Origin: Adineta steineri
Lineage: Eukaryota; Rotifera; Eurotatoria; Adinetida; Adinetidae
Direction: 5' to 3'
Assembly: GCA_905250115.1 (NCBI GenBank)
Contig: CAJNOI010000073.1
Span: forward strand, 382,827 to 446,826
Length of the DNA: 64,000 bases
The notes below the pieces were generated by a model that saw only the letters and a program-made list of their open reading frames with translations, searched no databases and was not told where the DNA came from. Numbering within the stretch: the first letter of the stretch is position 1; each line of letters opens with the position of its first letter. The position numbers and the translations under genes are program-made. Positions 1-10,665 of this stretch are shown one piece after another.

Positions 1-2859
1 AAACAAACATTAGGTAATTTCATAATGAATTTATGTGCATTAGCTTGTTCTGCTGCATGTTCAATCTCTGCACGTGTTGCATTCAATTTACCAAAACGAA
101 TATTTTCATAAATACTTATTGCAAATAAAATCTATTTCAATATATAAAAATTCAACAGAGACTAAAAAAGAAAATGAAAGAAATTTACAGGTTCTTGACT
201 AACAACTCCAATATTTTGACGAAATTGTTTGATTTTATGATTTGTAATTGATTGACCATCAATCATAATTCTGCCTGAAGACGATTCATAATAGCGAAGA
301 AGAAGTGATACACATGTACTTTTCCCTATCAATCAATTTCAATATTAAAATGTTATGTTTGTTTTAGAAAAAAAAGATTTACCACAACCACTTGAACCTA
401 CAAGAGCAGTTGTTTGATTAGCACGAGCAATCAATTTAAGATTGTTCAAAGCTGTTGCATTTTCTCTCGATGGATAACTAAAACTAACATTGTCAAATTC
501 AATATCACCATTAATATTAGAAATAGATCTTTCATTAGATATGTTCTCTTGCAATATTTCTCTTTCGTTGATATTTTCATCATGCGCCTATATCATAAAA
601 AATAAAATAGAAAATATAATTACCAAGATTTAGTCGTTATAGTATTCAATATATTTTACCTCATCAATAAGTCGAAATACGGATACTGCTGCAGCTTGAG
701 CTTCCGACATTGATTGAAAGAAAGGTCCAATTAAATTAAGATAACTTAAAGCTCGTGCAAACATATTTACAACCTAAGCAAAAGTTCATTTTTCAGTTAC
801 TTGTTTGCAATTTTAATGTTATAGCTCACTTACAATAAGAATCTCACTAATGGTTAGTGAACGATGATTTCCATGAGACATAAGAATGAAACCAAAAGTG
901 AAACCGATTGAATAAACTGCAAAGCTTATAAAAAATAACCAACCAAAAAAAGTACCAAATGCAGCATCTTTGCGAACAGTATACCATTCATTCAATTTTA
1001 GTTCTTTTTCATATCTAGATAAAGATAAATATGACAGTAAAATAATATAAAATAATCTAGAAATCTTTGTTTATTTATTTACTGTTTTTGTTGCCATTTG
1101 CTTCCATTGAATGAAAGAACAGTTCTTAATGAACTAAATACTTCTTGAGCAATTTGTCCAGCTTTTGAATATGTACTTAATTGCGCTTCTGTTTCTTTAG
1201 TGATGACCTGTAATTATTGATAAAACTTTAGCAAATTAAATAACAATTTATACTTTAGCAAACATCAATGAACTACCAACAATAATTGGAACCATACAAG
1301 ACATAATTAAAGACAATTGCCAATTGAGAATAAAAGATATGATTATACTGAAAATCATGATTAGAATAAGTGAAATTGTTTCTAAGAATTCAAAACCTAT
1401 CCCGTTTTTGATCTTTTCAATATTACTGTAAAGAAAATCGATCATGGATAATTGTTTGTAATAAAGTTATTATATTTACTTACATAAAAAGCTTCGTATT
1501 GTATTGAGTAGTTTGGTTTGTATCTAGATAAGTCATGTTCTAAAGAATGAAAGAGAAATAATACATTATTTTATCTTAGATCATAATGTAATTGTTATAT
1601 TAACCATGTTTTTAGAATTATTAGTCTGTTGATCAGAGAAATATTTAAAAAAAAATTAGAAATCGAGGCCAAAATGATCTACTTATTTTTGTTTTATGCT
1701 TGGCACGGAGCAAGAGAAATAAATAGAATAAACTGTATTCTAACTGGTTTAATCGGTTATACTCATTTATTTTAGTTACTCTTCAATAAATCAGATCTGT
1801 ACTAAATTTAAGTCATCTAGTAAAAATTCGATATTATTCAATTTTGACTTATGATTACGAATGGTAAAGTATATTATGTATGTAAAAAATATTTTTACTT
1901 ACACGTTGAATAAGTGATTGAAACAGTAAAACACTCATACGAGATGTCTGCCGTTCCGTAGCAACTGTCCAACAGATATATTCAAGAACAGCACTTAGAA
2001 ATGTAAAAAGACTGAAACCTACATTGATATAGAGAAACAACAAATCGCTTGTTTTTTTTTAATCGAATCATCCTATTCAATATACTCACCAAAGAACCAA
2101 TAAACAAGATGCATAACATTGTCGTGAAATAAAGGCGTTAATGGAGATAATGTGGATGAAATCGTTTTATTATCATAATGGCATAGTCTACGAATGAAAA
2201 ATTTGAAAAGATTCAAAATAAGAGTATTTTTCAATAAATTACTTATTTAATCGATCATAATTTAATGGATTAAGACCAATACCAAGAGGACATATAGTAT
2301 TATTGATAATTGTAGATGCTAAATTTTGATATTGATTATCACAATCAACAGCAAATGATGTAGTGGCAAATAATCCCGTGATCCGACCAAAAAGAATTAC
2401 ATTTGCGAGAGTACCAACTACATGCACCAACATGAAACACAGACCAAGAATTAAAAGAAGAATATCAATACGATCAGCAAATCGAAACTATCATTAAATG
2501 AAATGAATTAATTCATCTATATACATATATTAAAAAGAAAAATAACATGCTTTCAACTTAATATTTTTATTACTTTCTCTTATATTTTATTTTTGAATAT
2601 AATACTTACCAATTGTAAAACACCGACTGGAATATCTTTAGTAGTTTGGTTGATCTCATCATCTAACTTTTTATTCTTAGCATCAGTCTTTTGCTGATTG
2701 AAATATCTACGCCACTCCGAAAAACTATAAATAATAATGAGTTCTTATGTGTTTATCGATATTATATTTTTTTAAATCGTACCTTTTGTTTTCATTGTCA
2801 CTATCATTGTCATCAAGTAGTTTGTTATGTTTCTTTAATAATGGCTCTTTATCACTCAT
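1..2859 (-). CDS. ABC transporter, ABCB/P-glycoprotein (MDR) type, 5' part
   Basis: Multi-exon gene read leftwards and running off the left edge, so only the N-terminal part is present. The start is the ATG at 2857-2859, opening [13 protein letters not shown] first membrane segment ([17 protein letters not shown], about 2380-2433) is followed by a loop with several Cys and Asn, as in the first extracellular loop of P-glycoproteins, then more hydrophobic exons. The first nucleotide-binding domain starts near 560-345 with [11 protein letters not shown] and the Walker A GSSGCGKS. The Q-loop region (NIGVVSQEP) is near 190-230, and IYENIRFGK follows at 1-120. Signature and Walker B lie outside the window. 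Short introns separate all pieces. Family role: ATP-driven efflux of hydrophobic compounds at a membrane. It is about 5.4 kb from the biosynthetic genes, and its many introns suggest a native animal gene, so a link to them is only a guess. Confidence 0.88.
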
Positions 2860-3396
2860 ATTTTTCTTTTTCTTTTCCAATATACATTATTATGAAAGGT
2901 AGAAGGTTGTTATATGTCTATATGTATTACTAAGAGGAGTAATTAAATGTTCTCTGCTTCATTGATTTTGCGTTCTGCATCTAGTTCTATCTGTTTTCTT
3001 TCATTTTATCAAAAAACATGAGCAACACTGTTAATGGCAAAAATTTCAGATATTTTTTCATAGATGCAAATCTAATTAATATTTTCTTCCTACCTGTCAC
3101 GTAGGAGTAATTTAGTATCATTAAAGACTCAGGGACAGCAAATTTAATGATTGGTATAGATAAAATAAAATAAAAAATAACTTATCGATTACTTTTGATC
3201 TCTAAACAACCATGAAGCTTTAATTTAGAATTTTATTAACGGTAAAAAAAATAATAAAATAAATTAAAGAGGTATGAGAAGTCAAAATTATTAATTCAGT
3301 TCAATAATACAATTCATATATATATATTTATAAGAGATGCAATTTTATTTTAAGATTATCATTTATTTTCAAATAGTTACATAATATTAATGATAT

Positions 3397-4110
3397 TTTC
3401 TATAAGATTAGATATAAGATTCATTCATAATATGATTGTAATTATTTACAAATTAATATTATACATAAATAATTGTTTTAGTTTTCATTATAATATCGAG
3501 TTAGAAGTATATTTATTCAACAAAAATTAAAATTCATATTATCATTCATGTTAAAGGAATGTAATTATAGATTGATTATAGCTCATGAATTTTTAAAATA
3601 ACGAATTTTTTAAACATATTACAAAAAAGACTTCATAGTCTCCGAATAAAGCATTCTCTGTTATGATTTATAAGAATTTATTTTTACGTAAATATAAATT
3701 TAGAATTGCTTGTGCATAGTATAAATATTATCTGATATTATTTTTGTTCAACTAATAATGTTTAAAAAAAAACAAATAGGTTTTACATTGTACAAAAATT
3801 TTTTTGATTTTAATAAAGAAAAAGGTGCTATTATGATATGACTTGATAATGATATTCTTAAGATAGACGAAATTCAAAATGTATATTTATCAAAGACTTT
3901 TTTAGTATATAAGAGACTGATTTTCATCCAGAGATATTTTGTAGTAATTTAATAAATTCTGTCACAGTATTTTGGACTGTCAATACATACGATGAAATAA
4001 ATCTATTTATAAGATATTGTTGATTATTCGAATAAAAATATCGTATTACATATTTTTAAATAAACCAATGAAATATTATTGCTCTTAAACAATTAGAAAA
4101 TAGAAAATAA
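3397..4110 (+). repeat. Dispersed AT-rich repeat, copy A (interrupted)
   Basis: Positions 3397-3623 and 4045-4110 align by eye with 32911-33205 at roughly 80% identity and in the same orientation. Shared words include ATATGATTGTAATTATTT, ATTATACATAAA and ATCATTCATGTTAAA. The match is continuous in the right copy but split here by about 427 bp. Ends are approximate and no coding potential is seen. It may be an old transposon or a segmental duplication. Confidence 0.75.
3624..4050. mobile_element. 427-bp insertion in repeat copy A, flanked by ATTACA
   Basis: The segment is absent from the matching copy at 33133. It is bounded by the 6-base direct repeat ATTACA (3618-3623 and 4045-4050), as expected for a target-site duplication. 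No terminal inverted repeat or long reading frame is visible. A microhomology-mediated deletion in the other copy would give the same picture. Confidence 0.4.
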
Positions 4111-4390
4111 GAAGTGAATTATTTTTTAAACTTGGCATGCATGAAATTCATAGGAATAATTATCTAGTATATTCAATGTTGATCGAGAAGTATTGAATAA
4201 TGATTGTTAATGCATCATTTGATTATTACTATTATGTATTATAATAAATATACAAACATATTTTCTAATGATGTAATTCGATAAATAATGTTGTGATCCC
4301 TTAATGCATTCAATGAAAAAAAAACACAATATAGAAACAAAATATTTTTATGGCTATAAATATCAATGACTGATCACTATTTTACTTTTT

Positions 4391-4521
4391 TATCTTCTCA
4401 AGACTTCAAAGTTGATGACGTAGTATTTGACCAGACTCCAAGTGAAATGTGTAAAGACGCAGTAGATGTCGTGCTCCACACACCATCGAGGAAAATTGCT
4501 TATTACAACTTACCAAGAGGT
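4391..4521 (+). pseudogene. Orphan exon-like fragment
   Basis: A patch with clearly higher G+C than its surroundings reads openly from DFKVDDVVFDQTPSEM to KIAYYNLPRG and is followed by a donor-like GTAAATG. No neighbouring exons are found and I do not recognise the family. It may be one exon of a decayed gene or a chance open stretch. Confidence 0.3.
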
Positions 4522-6430
4522 AAATGATCTTTACTGATCAAATACATGTTGCGATGACGAAATTGTGCGAACTGGTGGTAACACTAGTTTGCCAGAGCAA
4601 CACATATTAATAAAACAATATGAAATATTATTCACTACATGCTTCATTCTTCGTCTCGTGTTGTTTAATTGCAATGATTTTGAAGATAGCTAGCAGTCCA
4701 AGTAGATATACTTGTTATGCACTACAACATCCCTGACTCATTCTTAATTGAAGTGTTTTGTTGTATTTTATTATTATTGATATTTTCTTAGGTAAACGAA
4801 AAGTGTCACTAACAATGTGGAATTTTTGCAAAGATATATATATATACATTCAATTATGTTTTGTTTGATTATTATATGCCATAAAGTAAAGTTTAAGAAG
4901 ATTAAATCTTGAAAATAAATATGAGTAAAAATGATAGAAATTATAAGTTGATTGAATTTAATTGTTATGAGATTTCAAAAAGTTTTTCATAGTTCAATAT
5001 ATATATTTATTCAGATATTTATCAATATATAACTATACTAATAGTATAAGGTCACTTGAGAAAATCGTTTTTTTTGTTGTTAGATATTTGAATTATTAAA
5101 AGTGAATTAGATGTTGATAAATAAATGGTATATAATATACATATATAACTATATAAAGAATCTAAATCTTTAAATAATTACAATACATTCTCTGCACTTC
5201 AGAATTGTAATAAGAAAGGTTTTAGTCAAACAAAATGTTAATATAATTTTTAATGAAATGATATATGTTGAGAATGTTTGATTCATATTATTTTTTTTGT
5301 ATAAAATAAAAAGATGGATTAGCAAATATCGATGCTATACTACAACATGTGTAAACTATAATCTGTTTCATCAATCTTGTGAATGATTGTTTGATTGAAA
5401 TTCAGTAATTGTAAGATAAAGTAATTTGGACAAAATGATATGAATAATTTAATTGATGTGCATAGATCAAAAAGAAAAATCTCTTTTTATTTTTCTCCCT
5501 AATTAATCAGCAAAAGAGATTCATTTTAAATAGTAAGTTTAGGTGATAGCCTTTCACTAGTTTATAAACTAATATTTAAATTATTAATAAATTGCATATT
5601 TTTTCATATAGACTTCATTTATCTTTAATCGTAACTGGATGCAACTAAATTTCTTTCCGACACAATATTTCTTTGAAGAGATTTTTTGAATCAAATATAG
5701 TCTCTTCCAAATATTACATAGTATTAATGAATTTGATTTAGAGAAATATTTTTCATTTAAATCAACATCGTATTGATTTTAGACTGAAACTAAATAACAT
5801 AGAAATGTGAACAGTTTTAACATTATTAATTGAGAAATATTCGATGAAAACAAATAATGACCTGTAATTGATCTAACTTCATCAGGTATACTAACTATAA
5901 GTAATTGCAAAAGTATAGCAAGTGACCCACGGTGAAATGAAAATTGAAAATAAAATACATCTTGATGTCAATTATATACTATTTTAAATTAACGGTAAAC
6001 AATAGAAAATATAAAATTTGTTGATAAAAGATAAATTCTTTTCATATAGCCAAATTATATAAACTAACAAAACGAGAAAATAAATCAAGAAAACAGCATG
6101 GGAACATTGTAGCATTGAATAAAAAACTATTGTCACATATATCAGCACATGAATGTGCTAGTTTCCAAATTTGAAGTAATTAAATAATAATAAACTTTCA
6201 ATGGGAAAAAGTACGTAATAGAAAAAAATTATTCATCATAAATATAATTAATTGTAGTTAATGATAATGATGCACTTATTTCTTGGATGTCTGAAAGCTA
6301 CGATATCCATTTGGTTTCTCTTCTTTTTACTTTTTCTGCGATGTAACTAGTACGATATTTGTAAGACCATACAAAATCTTGTGAATGATAGATTGCCAAG
6401 CGATCTTAAAATTCAATAATAACAATCAAC

Positions 6431-7000
6431 ATGGGTCATATTGACAAATTTGTTAAAATGGAAAACTATTACACATCAGTTATCGATGAAAAAATTAAAG
6501 AATGTGATGAACTAATAAAAAATTGAATCGAAATTATACAAAGCATTTAATCAATTATTACCGTTTGAAAAAATAAACACGTAGTGCAGTTGATGCGATT
6601 TCTACAGGACATGTTTTTGTTTCTGTTGTAAAATATTATTATGCAACAAAACAACGAGACTTATTAAATGGATATGTTCTTACATTATCAAAACAAGCAA
6701 TTATAAAAATGATACAAGAAGTTTATGAACTTGTAGAAAAAAACATCCGATTTAGATACAAAATTGCAATTAATTGTACTTTAATGATAACGCATTTACG
6801 TTTAGCTAAACATGATTATGCTCGAACACAAATTATATCAAAAAAAGATTAATATGAAATCTTTTGAGGATGAAGCTTCACATAATTTAAAATAAAAATA
6901 TTATAATACACTACGTATAAAACAAGATTCCGAAAAAATGAAACGAGCATTAAAATATTGAAAACGAACTAGCAATAAATGTTTTGTAAAAAAAGATGAT
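6431..7000 (+). pseudogene. PSMD12/Rpn5 (26S proteasome lid subunit) pseudogene
   Basis: Broken pieces follow the order of the proteasome lid subunit Rpn5. The N-terminal piece (KMENYYTSVIDEKIKECDEL) is at 6454-6520. The next piece (STGHVFVSVVKYYYATKQRDLLN) is at about 6603-6670, followed by IIKMIQEVYELVEK. The strongly conserved RTQIISKK is at about 6827-6850, then a piece resembling LKLKYYN. In-frame stops occur after the first piece and before KYYN. Frames shift, and compared with the family roughly 60 residues are missing between the third and fourth pieces. The family protein is about 450 residues and this copy retains under half. No introns separate the pieces, so a processed copy is possible. 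It cannot make a working subunit. Confidence 0.75.
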
Positions 7001-7064
7001 GGAAAAAAATGTGGAGAAGATTTTAAAGTTCATGTAGTTGATGGTGTAGGTGTTTTAATCAAAA

Positions 7065-7100
7065 ACCAACACTTACACCTTCATCCATACCCACACCCAT
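7065..7100. repeat. C-rich telomere-like tract, left arm of a ~1-kb inverted pair
   Basis: The tract carries ACACTTACACC and ATACCCACACCCAT. It is an approximate reverse complement of the G-rich tract at 8096-8138 (GATGTGGGTGGGATGGGTAT, then TGTAAGTGTAGGTGT). The pair encloses the hammerhead-like motif and the tandem repeats upstream of the sulfotransferase. Confidence 0.5.
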
Positions 7101-7187
7101 TTTGTTGCTCTTTCTTTGTATTATTATTGATTTTTTAACAGAATAGAATTTTACAAGTAGTTATGTTTATTTATGACTTTGTGAAAC

Positions 7188-7265
7188 TAGAAATTGTAAA
7201 CATAACTGATGAGTCCCTTACGCAAGGATGAAACAGTAACGTAAAATACAGTTGTATTGTTTCTA
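7188..7265 (+). ncRNA. Candidate hammerhead ribozyme (degenerate, type I-like)
   Basis: The core CTGATGA (7206-7212) and GAAAC (7230-7234) are separated by a stem II, GTCC/GGAT with a 9-nt loop. This is the arrangement of hammerheads such as CTGATGAGTCC...GGACGAAAC. A 3-bp stem III (ACA/TGT) ends with TGTA at 7253-7256, giving a possible GUA cleavage site. Stem I can form in two parts: ATAA 7202-7205 with TTGT 7257-7260, and TAGAA 7188-7192 with TTCTA 7261-7265, with a 9-nt bulge. One stem II pair is G-U and the stem III loop is long, so activity is uncertain. Hammerheads are known in Penelope-like retroelements, including those of bdelloids, but no reverse transcriptase is seen nearby. Confidence 0.5.
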
Positions 7266-7462
7266 AATGATATCAGACTCATGACAATCAATATACGTTT
7301 GATTCACAGCACTATATTCCATATAATAATTAAGATTTCTCAAACACGTTAATTATCAATGGTCTCCTTATTTATTCATTCATCCACCACACAGACTATA
7401 CTTCTATCACATAAAACATTGTGTTATATGGATAAACAAGAATAAGAGGCCAAGGAAAGATC

Positions 7463-7603
7463 ATTGACTGAAAAAAAGGAATGAAGGTTCTATAATAAGA
7501 AAGAAAGACAATGTAATCACATTGAAAGAACAAAGAGAATGAAGGTTTGTCATATATCAGCTCAATATAATAACATTGCAAGAATAACGAGAACGAACAC
7601 ATG
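7463..7603. repeat. Degenerate tandem repeat, ~55-58 bp unit, about 2.5 copies
   Basis: Units start at ATTGACTG (7463), ATTGAAAG (7521) and ATTGCAAG (7575). Shared words include GAATGAAGGTT. It has no coding meaning. Confidence 0.5.
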
Positions 7604-7809
7604 TTTAAGGACAATCAAGTATATAATAAATATGTCCTTACCTATTTATAAGTGATGGATAAGAATAAATCTGTATTACATTATTTATAAGAGATAAATC
7701 GATAGTGTAAAACTATCTTCATACTCATCAGCGCAGAAACGGGTAGGATGCTTACAATTTCTATCTATATTGATACGATAGATAAATCTTCCATTAACCC
7801 GTATCTCGT

Positions 7810-8091
7810 CAACGCAATCATTCTTTTTCTGGTTGTTTTAAATTTTCTCCATGAAACAAACCATAAATCAGGATATTTTGTCATCAATATCAGGTAATTA
7901 TACTATGAGGACAAATATATATGCACTCTATTCTATAAAATAGACAAAACGCCGATTATCTTTATTTCGCCAACGTACTCGTTTTTTGTTGTTGTTATAA
8001 GTCTTGTTAATGAAACAAATGCTGAATTATAACATCGTCTCATAAAATAACAGGTAATTATAATGTGAACGCACACATATATGCACTCTAT
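7810..8091. repeat. Diverged ~160-bp tandem duplication upstream of the sulfotransferase
   Basis: Unit one (7810-7931) and unit two (7971-8091) share CAACG at the start, ATGAAACAAA in the middle, and CAGGTAATTATA plus TATATGCACTCTAT at the end, with a period of 160-161 bp. Confidence 0.6.
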
Positions 8092-8095
8092 AGAG

Positions 8096-8138
8096 GATGT
8101 GGGTGGGATGGGTATGTCTTGATGTAAGTGTAGGTGTA
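8096..8138. repeat. G-rich telomere-like tract, right arm of the inverted pair
   Basis: GATGTGGGTGGGATGGGTAT and TGTAAGTGTAGGTGT lie just upstream of the sulfotransferase. The TGTGGG word equals the telomeric repeat unit reported for bdelloids, but there is no perfect array here. Confidence 0.45.
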
Positions 8139-8282
8139 GAGCTAATTTGTGTATAACATTCGCACTCACACTTATAAATCTGCGTAATTCCTTTTGTAGA
8201 TTTAGTATCATTGATGTTCCGTGTCTCAAATTCTGCACGAGCAATGCTTCAACTGGTTTAGTAAGCTGACGTATTGACTACA

Positions 8283-9554
8283 ATGACCACGACATCTGAT
8301 CAAGCTACTATGGAGCATCCACCGCTGTTGGATGATATTATTCTACATGAAAATGATCTGACCGAAGAAGCCAAGAGCTGTTTCGGCTATCATAGTAAAA
8401 TTTTGCATGCGTTTGAATTGTATCGGCGAAGCATACTTTGTAATGAACATATGACATGTTTGGGTAGACATCGAGCGTTAAGTGAAATCGGTAAACTGCA
8501 TACAAATTGCAAACAAGTTCTCAATTATATGACAGAACACAGTGAACTTCTTAGTGGTAATTTGCCGCCGTTTGGTCCATTGATTATTTGTGGCCTTCCC
8601 CGTACAGGGTCGACATTACTTCAAAATTTGCTTGCCTGTGATCCTGATTGCCGTTCTCCATTGATCACCGATATGTGTGTCGACATTGTTCCACCCATCT
8701 CACGATCAAATTCAGTTGAACATGAGAAACGAATGGACGCACGGATATCGTATTTCGGACAAATTGCATTATTTGAAGCCGAAGCAAAGCACATTTTCGC
8801 TTGTCATCCATATTTTCCCATTGACGAAGATTACTATATTCTGCGGCAAGCAAGTTTCCTACCCTTTTTCACGATGATTACATCTGATCAAGTATCTGAT
8901 GATGGTACTTGGCTTCTTGAAGAATTGAACAAAGACTATGTATATGACTATCATGAGCTGTTTTTGCGGATGTTGAATTCTGTCGATGCCCCACGTTCTC
9001 ATTGGGTATTGAAGACACCCGTGCATTCTTTTAAACTAGATGCAATCCTTCAGCATTACCCGAACGCGGCAATAGTTATGACTCATCGGCGTCTCGATGA
9101 GGTCTTACCTTCATCGTGTAGTTTAGCATGGTCTCTTGGATCAGTTCATCTCGATAAAAGAGACGCCGCCAGTCGAAATACAATAAAGAAACAAACTCTA
9201 CAATTCATTGATAAAGCGATCGAATGTACAGTAGATTTTCGCACACGTCTAGACCGTATGCGTGATGCAAAGCGCAAGAACCTTTTTGACGTTGCCTACA
9301 ATGATTTGATGGAGCAACCGATCGTCACTGTGCGTCGCATCTATGATTATTTCGGTCTTCGCTGGTCAGACGAATTCGAAAGAGCCATGCAGATTTGGCT
9401 TTGCAATAATCCTCAAGGCAAGCAAGGCCGTCACAGTTATAGTCTGAAGGAGTGTGACCTCACGTGCGAAGACATTGAGACACGGTACGCTGATTATATA
9501 AATTTGTTTCAGTGTTCAGCATTTACCGATATTGCTAGTGCTAACAGCCTCTAG
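8283..9554 (+). CDS. Bacterial-type sulfotransferase (Sulfotransfer_3-like)
   Basis: Intronless 423-residue protein. I take the ATG at 8283 as start; a TTG nine bases upstream is in frame but is not a eukaryotic start. The PAPS-binding 5'-phosphosulfate loop is LPRTGSTLLQNLL (residues ~108-120). A second block, WVLKTPVHSFKLDA, then YPNAAIVMTHRRLDEVLPS, matches the 3'-phosphate-binding region of PAPS sulfotransferases. The C-terminal stretch (GRHSYSLKECDL) is also typical of the bacterial branch. Family role: transfer of sulfate from PAPS to a hydroxyl or amine. Lack of introns and higher G+C than neighbours point to horizontal acquisition. It lies 1.1 kb from the NRPS 3' end, transcribed towards it. 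A tailoring role for the PKS/NRPS product is inference. Confidence 0.85.
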   Translation: MTTTSDQATMEHPPLLDDIILHENDLTEEAKSCFGYHSKILHAFELYRRSILCNEHMTCLGRHRALSEIGKLHTNCKQVLNYMTEHSELLSGNLPPFGPLIICGLPRTGSTLLQNLLACDPDCRSPLITDMCVDIVPPISRSNSVEHEKRMDARISYFGQIALFEAEAKHIFACHPYFPIDEDYYILRQASFLPFFTMITSDQVSDDGTWLLEELNKDYVYDYHELFLRMLNSVDAPRSHWVLKTPVHSFKLDAILQHYPNAAIVMTHRRLDEVLPSSCSLAWSLGSVHLDKRDAASRNTIKKQTLQFIDKAIECTVDFRTRLDRMRDAKRKNLFDVAYNDLMEQPIVTVRRIYDYFGLRWSDEFERAMQIWLCNNPQGKQGRHSYSLKECDLTCEDIETRYADYINLFQCSAFTDIASANSL

Positions 9555-10566
9555 CTTTCTTCAAACAACGAACTATTTGAACAAGCCTATTTAACTTTTG
9601 TCATTGTCGACTATTTCTTGTGATCAGTGAAACTACTTTTTCCATACGGAATATTATTCAAGCCGCTTCTGGTAGTAATCTTATCCGTGCGTATTTTTTA
9701 CTAGCGAAGTTTTGCTTGTAACGCATAGCGGAGACCTAATCTCGTTATTTCAAACAGCCAGACATTAACATATGTCGATCGAAATCAGCAAACATTATAA
9801 TCATATTTTCTTTGCAATTCAAACAAAAGTCATGCAGATCTGATTCCTCCTGGCAACAATAATTGTATAAAAAAAATAGTGAAGTGTGGCGATCGCATAT
9901 TTTTCAATGTCAGAGCGGCAAAGACATCTCAGAAATATCGGTCCTAAATTGGTTTGTGAGCTTCTTTCGCCGCTACGAAACACTCGAATAATACTCGAAC
10001 ATGAGAGCTTTATGACTAAAACTAGTTTTTTTTCACAAAATTTTTATTATCGTATGATGTATATCTCGTAGAATCACGTTGCCAAAGTGATTGATTGTAT
10101 CTCAAATGTGACATAGAGTTTTAATAAATAGGTTTTTGCAAAAATTGATAAGGAAATTGACCGTTGCTGTAATGAGAAGCTTGATAGGTTTTTTGATCAA
10201 ATGGAATAAAAGCTGATCAAAATAGTATTTTCTTTAAAGTGTGGCTAAAGAAAATATCTTCTAGATTGTCAGAATAAGGTCTACAGATGAAAACTCATCA
10301 GTGTTTCTGTGTCTCTTCATCAGAAACATAGCTCAAATGACCATTTGTTATTGGTGAAAAGTACAACGTAATCATAATACAGATAATCATATGACTTGAC
10401 ATATAAATGACCATATAGCTACAGCATACCGTCAATTTTTTTTTAAATTCTACTTTCTGCAAAATCGATCTTAAATAAACTCAAGCATTTTAAAAGTTTA
10501 TGATTTATTCATTGACTTTCTAAAAATTCGAAAATCAACTTCGATTTAGAAAACTATCTTGAAAAT
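9555..10566. other. Spacer between the convergent sulfotransferase and NRPS
   Basis: No gene is recognised. AT-rich sequence receives transcription from both sides. A word pair CTGATGA...GAAAC occurs on the minus strand near 10295-10330, but without a stem II. Confidence 0.5.
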
Positions 10567-10627
10567 GGGTGGGTGTGAGCGTTGGTATTATATCAGTTAT
10601 ATACCCACTCACATTCACACCCGTCCC
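10567..10627. repeat. G-rich imperfect hairpin just 3' of the NRPS
   Basis: GGGTGGGTGTGA (10567-10578) is nearly complementary to TCACACCCGTCCC (10615-10627), with a 36-nt AT-rich loop that itself contains ACCCACTCACA. The NRPS stop codon lies about 40 bp away, so the hairpin would fall in its 3' region. The wording resembles the tracts at 7065 and 8096. Confidence 0.55.
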
Positions 10628-10665
10628 CTGTGTAAAAAAAGTTTAGATGCAAGATGAACATATAT

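Larger units (their letters stand above)
2860..6430. other. Gene-poor AT-rich spacer
   Basis: No intact gene is seen. The stretch holds copy A of a dispersed repeat (3397-4110) with an insertion, and one short coding-like patch (4391-4521). The rest is A/T-rich DNA with scattered TA runs and many stops in all frames. Confidence 0.6.

Noticed and set aside
7396-7614. 72-codon minus-strand frame
   Set aside because: Its internal repetition simply reflects the ~55-58 bp tandem repeat; there is no family signature.
7933-8244. 103-codon minus-strand frame upstream of the sulfotransferase
   Set aside because: It crosses the tandem duplication and the G-rich tract and has no recognisable domain.
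8274-8276. TTG as the sulfotransferase start
   Set aside because: The genome is eukaryotic; the in-frame ATG at 8283 is the sensible start.
10282-10335. Second hammerhead-like word pair (CTGATGA...GAAAC, minus strand), with a possible stem III
   Set aside because: The nine bases between the two core boxes cannot form stem II, and stem I cannot start next to the core.
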